A stretch of DNA of 64,000 nucleotides from Apis mellifera. Lineage: Eukaryota > Arthropoda > Insecta > Hymenoptera > Apidae. The notes beneath the pieces are model-generated. The model was not told the origin of the DNA, did no database searches, and saw nothing but the letters and a program-made list of their open reading frames with translations. The stretch lies in assembly GCF_003254395.2 (NCBI RefSeq), contig NC_037652.1, positions 5,047,001 to 5,111,000 of the forward strand, given 5' to 3'. The position numbers and the translations under genes are program-made. Below, piece by piece: positions 58,641-64,000 of this stretch; position 1 is the stretch's first letter, and the number at the start of each line of letters is the position of its first letter.

Positions 58641-61600
58641 CTCTACGATTCTCTACAATCTTCGTTTATTTCGATCCCACTCTTTTTAATCAACTCTTCG
58701 AATAATAAAACAGACTTAAATTTCGTTTGGAAAATCGAAAAGCGGAAATCGATGGAGAAACGGGTGAAATAAGAGTTTGGAGAGAGGAAGATCGATCCCC
58801 TCGGTTTCCACCCCGTCGGGTCGAGGAAATAGTAGGGGAAAGGCGGGCTGGTGGGGAAACGAGGAGAGGAAAAAAAAGCTTCTGGACAAACGAGAGAGCT
58901 TTGCCGTGGCTCGGATAGAACGGGGGCAACGTGGTGCAGTCGTTGAGAACGCGTCGTCAGGTTCGGTGTTCCTCTGAATGGAGGGTGACGGGGGTGGAAC
59001 GGTTCGTCGCTCGAGAATTCACGTTCGACCAACCTCTGTCTCGTTCCTAATATATATATATATATATTTATAATAATAATTAAACACGTTTAAACACTTT
59101 CGTCCTTCCGACGAAATCGTGGCAATTTTTTTTCTTCAATCAACGCGATTAAAGGGATTCGATTAGAGTGAAGAAGGAGGAGGAGGAGGAGGAGGAAGAA
59201 GGAAAGTGGCGTTGCTCCGTGGAACGCGAGAGATAACCCGAGAGTCGACGTCCCGACGCTGCTGCTATTTCGAGGCTGAAACACACCGGTAAGCTTTTGT
59301 GTCTCACCGTCGACCGGTCTCTTTTTCGTTGGCGGATTTGAGGTGCATAACTGGCGAGCTTCCGCGCGACACGTTCGATACGGCGGCTGGAAAAAAGGGG
59401 AATGCGTTGAAGGGTCCTTTTTTCGAGATTCCAAGCTGGACCGCGTTCTCGACGTGCCTCCAAAAAGAGACCGTCCTCCTCTCGCTGGCTAAAATCGTTC
59501 GTCCTTCCAAGGGGAAATCCGGCCCCCGTCCGATCTTTTTTATCGTCTGAATCACGCGTAACAGATAATCTCGATGGGATCTCTGTTCCTGTTGTGCGTT
59601 AACTAGTTGTTAAACATCAAAGACATACGATCGACCCGTTTGTTTTCATTCAAAGCACGACTGCAAGATTCTATTCTCGGATTATCGTATCTCGACCGAG
59701 CTTCGATCAAGCTTCAAAATCAGCTGACAAGTTTTCATTCGTCCCGTGACTCCATTATTTTCTATCTTGGAGGAAATTTCTGGGATTTATTCGTTCGTGT
59801 CTTTTATTGGAAATTAGAAAAAAAAAAAGAAATCCTGTTATCCATATTTAGCTTCATGGAAAAACTAACGAGGAGTTCTTCTTGTGAGTTCCACTTAATA
59901 CGAGTTTTCATTTTTTCTTTTTCCTTCGCGCACGAGGAGAATTCTTTCACGCGTTTTGTAACACGCGAACGTTGATATCGTGATTGGAGGGCCTCGAGGG
60001 AGAGCGTGGAGAGCGGAAATAGAGCTTCCTCTACGACGCGATGATATCCCCCCCGTTGGAACAAAGTCCCTTTTGCGTGGCGAAGGGCGGCCGCCACGTC
60101 TGAATCCTTCCCCCCCTTCTGTTCTGTCGATGCTAATGCTCGTTGCATCCGTAGGTACAACGGCATCGGGGTGCTATTTTTGTCGGCTGCCTACAGTTAC
60201 TAGTAGGCACCCTCTTGCGAGCAGCCGGGACTCGCGCCTCGATACCCTCGATTCTCGGCGCGGGCGCGTGCCAACGCTCGTTCATCCGGGTCATTAGACG
60301 TCTCCTCTCTCTCTCTGTCTGCCTTCTTCTGGGGAGATATGATGACGGCCGAGTCGAATATGAATTGAGAAGTGTCGCGAGGAAGAAAAGTCACGAAGAG
60401 AAATCCGGCAATGCTTTCCTCTCGAGGAAGAATTATTCTTAGAATTTAAGAGGATCTAAGAAATATTGCGAAGGGATATTGATTCAAATATTCCTCTTTT
60501 GAATCGAAAGTCCAAGCGTTCGAGTAAGCGTTTTTATTTTAAAGATGGAAGAAAAATGGAATAAATATTTTTGCATACTTTTAAAAGACCCTTTATCGAT
60601 CAATTTAACAAGCTAGAAACGTAGACAAGTCAGATTGCCCTCCGCGGTGATTGGTGTAAGTAGGTTTGACAATTTCATAGACTGAGGCGCACGTGTTCGT
60701 CATCGTGCAGGCGCGCGTGCCCCGCATTAAGCGTCTAGCACATAGACGAGTCTCGAAAATAAAGGGTCGAGGGAACGCATCAAGTGAAAAAGAATCGACG
60801 AAAAACCTACGAAGGAACATCTGAAAATGGGGGAGATATCTGAACCGGCGTTCCATCTATATTTGTTCCTCGAAAACAGGATGGAATATTGAATAAATAT
60901 TTCGTACAATAATAAATGGATCCTAATCGAACCGATTTCAACCGATCTCCTCGCGAATTCCTCGTCAGGCAAAAAATAAAACTCGTTTTAAAGCGGAACG
61001 AGGAAGATCCGATCGAGCCGATTTACACCAGCGATTTATCCCGTTCTATATTTGCTCCTCGAATGGAATGGAAGTCGATCGAAGATCGAAGACAACTCGA
61101 TTTATCCCGGTGAGAAATTCGATCTTGGAGTTGGGAAAGGCTAAATATAACCAGGAAGTAAGCGTCGGTAGCGATTTACGTGTGTTCTCGTCACCTTGTG
61201 GGCCCGGCACGCGCATAAACCACGTGCAAGTAGGGTTAAGCCCCTGACAGAAGTTCCGACCGCGTTATTGCATTAGCCCCGAGGGCACGTGCGCGCGTGG
61301 GTGCGAAGGGCGGAGAATTAGTAAGTGGCGTTGGAGGCGTGAAGGGTGTCGTTGAGGTGCGTGCTCTGCCAAGTTCGTTCAACTCGAGAGGGTCGGGAGA
61401 GCAGCAGGCTGAGAGACTCGCCGCCTTGCCTTGCTCGAAAAGCTTGGAAATTTATCTTCGAGAGATTTATAAATCTAAAAAAGAGTCCAAAGAGTCGCTC
61501 TTTCGCGAGTATCTCGAGAGTCGTTTCTCCGTGGAAGAGATTTTTTTTCTGGAAAATTTTTTGGAACGATGGTTTTTTTCTTTTTAAAGTAGAGTAGAGT

Positions 61601-64000
61601 TACGTAACGTTCCACGTTGTTTCGAAATCTTCGTTTATGCAATGCAACGAACGGATGATACGATTCCCAAAGGGGAGGCGAAGTAAACGCGTCTCGTGAG
61701 AACTCATTGACAGGATCTGGACGCAAACGATGCATCCTGTCGTTAACGTCGCGCATCAATTACAACAATCGCGTGCGATCGCACGAATTATTTCGTTTCC
61801 ACCGGGTGTATCATTCCCTCCGGCATTCGTGTTTATACGAATAATGTATCAGACTCGGTTCCCGTATCTTTTTTTCCTCCGGCCAGGAATGGATGACGTT
61901 ATCGGGGGATCGCTTCCGGTGATTTAATTATAGCAACAAATCCCTATGCGCGCGTATGCCAAAGGTCGTTGGTAAATATGGTGAAGGGAAATATTGTAAA
62001 GGGAAGGTTTCTCAAGAATTTCCGCGATTCCTTTTCTTTCTTTTTTTTTTTTTTTTTTTCCTTTTTTTAATTTACTCTTCTCCTTCGACGATCTTACGTG
62101 TTTCTTGTAAGAGACGAAACTTCCGACACCGATTCCGTTTCATCCGTGGCGCCGTTGGCAGAACGGGAGCAAAAAGGAACGTGGAAGAAGATGGAGGAAA
62201 AGTAAAAAAGAAAAAAAAATCGATGATTTCCTTTCGCCTCGACGCGGAGCGGAAGGAGAGGAAAGAACGCGAACCCAAGTGGTGGGAGAGAGTGTCTCCT
62301 AAGAATAGAAAAATTCTTTTTTCTCGTCCCGTCTCCTTCCGTCGCGCAATTGTCGGGGGAGTCACGAAATTGTATACCTGGCGATAGGAAACAATCTCGA
62401 GAACTGGTCCACACGATGACTGCGGAGAATCTCTTCCCCCAGACGCCTCAGTGACGTCGGCCTCAGACGGCTCTGATCCTAAATGCAACCGCGTTTAAAA
62501 ATATCAATTCCTGGAACGGTTCGCAGAAATCGAGCACCGAGATATTTAGTCCTCTCTCTTCCTTTTCTTTGTTCCATGTATACCGCCGCGGAGACCCCCC
62601 GCGAACCTAAAGGCGTGGTTACAACCACCGCTCTGTGCTTGGTATATACACGTGCATCCGCTGCCCCGGCGTACAAAGACCGAGAGAGAAATTATGCGCC
62701 TTAAATTAGCCGTCAAAAGGGAATAAGCAAGAAAAACTTGTCCTTTTTTTTTTCTCTCGAAGTGATCGATCGATATGTATCTTTCGGTTTACCATCAGAG
62801 CACCATTGAGATTATAAATTTTAACGAGGAGGAAAAGAGAAAGAAGGAGATTTTTATATTTAAACAAATTCTCTATATTTCGATTCTGAAGTTTGATTTG
62901 AATTCATTTTTTTTTTTCTTACTTATGTGGAAAACCTTCGAGATTTACGGTTCGATATTGTTTGCAATAGAGTCATGTACCGACAGCTGGTACATTCTTA
63001 GACATAATGACGGCGGCGTTCGTTCGGTGATCGCATCTTGGAAGAATGACGTCTACCGGTGCGTCGAGACGACGGCGGTCGTTCTACCCGAAATAGATCT
63101 CGAATACGAAGACGACTCGTGAATGCATCCACGAGGAAACCGGTTGCTAGGGGAAAAACGAATCATTTCGATACGTTTATTAATGAAGAAAATTCCAAGC
63201 CTCTTAAACGCGACTCTTTGCAACGCCGCTGCGCTGCGTGGTAAGATCGAAAGAATCCAGAAACGCAACTCTGAAAAGAAATATTGGCTTCATTCTTGTC
63301 TCGGTGATTACAGTGGAAGGAATATTTATTGGAAATGTCGATGATTAAGTGACGTATTTCAAAGACGATTCAATTCGCATAATTACGCGTAATCTTCGAT
63401 AACGAAATTTTTCTTTGTGGTTTCAGATATTTTTAAATATACAAAACGTGAAACAGGGATCGGCTTGTTTGACTTAAATTCTGGAGGGGTTGCCATTTTT
63501 GGTACAAGGACGCGCATGTCGGTCGAAACGGTATAGGAATGAACATATGGGACAACGCATAACATTTGCACGATCATCGAAGTAGACGGAAAAATAAACT
63601 AAATCTTTATTATCTCGAGAAATTTCCTAAGTAACCTTTTGAATCATTTGTTTTTCCGGTTTATTTAAATTTATTGTTGTAAAAATACATATTGCATATA
63701 TATATGCAAAATATTGCCATCATTACGCTCGATAAGCGGATAAGATAATTTTAATTCCAAGAATTTCATTCCAATATGCAAATCGTGCGAACGTTTAATC
63801 GAAGTTCTCGCGGATAAAATATGTATGCGCATGATGAAATCCTCGTTTTGGTAATGCAACGCTTACATGCGCCCATATTATATCGAATAACGGTATTAAC
63901 GAGTTCCTTGCGCGTTATTTATAATTTCCATAAAGTGGATAGTAGGTTTACGATTGACGGGAGTTATATTCAATTTCAATTTCACCGTATGTCATTTATT
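58641..64000. other. CpG-richer non-coding stretch to the right edge
   Basis: GC content rises sharply compared with 54.9-58.6 kb. Open frames are numerous on both strands but are Arg/Ser/Phe-rich, overlap one another and show no domain. A small perfect stem (TGCCTAC/GTAGGCA) occurs near 60188-60209. The patches at 59200-59550, 60000-60350 and 61150-61420 look like promoter or enhancer islands. They may belong to a gene beyond the window; no start codon can be supported. Confidence 0.5.
59171..59202. repeat. GGA/GAA polypurine microsatellite
   Basis: Purine-only GGA triplet run within a CpG-rich block. The antisense Ser-rich frames across it are artefacts. Confidence 0.85.

Noticed and set aside
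60188..60209. Small hairpin TGCCTAC/GTAGGCA as a possible microRNA
   Set aside because: The stem is only 7 bp, far shorter than a miRNA precursor, and it matches no insect miRNA I recognise.
61956..62488. 143-codon + and 138-codon - frames near the right edge
   Set aside because: They overlap on a poly-T tract and purine runs; no domain and no splice context.

Overview
The window is eukaryotic and almost certainly from a hymenopteran insect, most likely a bee. The base composition alternates between AT-rich stretches and CpG-rich islands. Genes are split by GT-AG introns, some short and some kilobases long. The proteins are insect-specific or of insect type: Stubble, an Ir93a-type ionotropic receptor, p24/eclair, Dok and DDRGK1. 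The species call is inference; the insect assignment is well supported.

Seven protein genes can be built exon by exon with consistent splice phases. In order they are: (1) Stubble-type trypsin-like protease, + strand, 22995-31528; (2) a secreted serpin-fold protein carrying a mucin-like insert, - strand, 32605-38314; (3) an 886-residue ionotropic receptor of Ir93a type, - strand, 14 coding exons, 40617-45339; (4) Dok, a PH+PTB docking protein, + strand, 47095-49189; (5) DNLZ/Zim17-type mitochondrial zinc-ribbon protein, - strand, single exon, 50559-51155; (6) eclair (p24/TMED9-like), - strand, 51723-52612; (7) DDRGK1, + strand, 52809-53934. eclair and DDRGK1 are head-to-head over a 196-bp gap that holds a perfect TATCGATA element. 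The protease and the serpin are tail-to-tail, and their predicted poly(A) signals lie within about 20 bp of each other.

The first 23 kb and the last 10 kb carry no coding gene I can support. They hold CpG-rich patches, microsatellites, a 3 x 167-bp tandem repeat (about 7.9-8.4 kb), a 2 x ~260-bp direct repeat at the left edge and a 2 x 60-bp repeat near 14.5 kb. The left region is probably upstream regulatory DNA or 5' UTR introns of the Stubble gene. Downstream of DDRGK1 lies a striking ~440-bp imperfect inverted repeat (54450-54895) carrying five copies of an AGATGGCGC-like core.

Functional themes: the Stubble homologue would act at the epidermal surface in appendage shaping and cuticle remodelling; the serpin-like neighbour is secreted but has lost the inhibitory hinge; the ionotropic receptor would serve temperature/humidity sensing; and the compact cluster at 47-54 kb is housekeeping (receptor-kinase signalling, mitochondrial Hsp70 maintenance, ER-Golgi cargo traffic, UFMylation). 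I found no single previously undescribed system. The best candidates for novelty are the mucin-insert serpin, the 16-residue repeat stalk of the protease, their interlocked 3' ends, and the motif-bearing inverted repeat.
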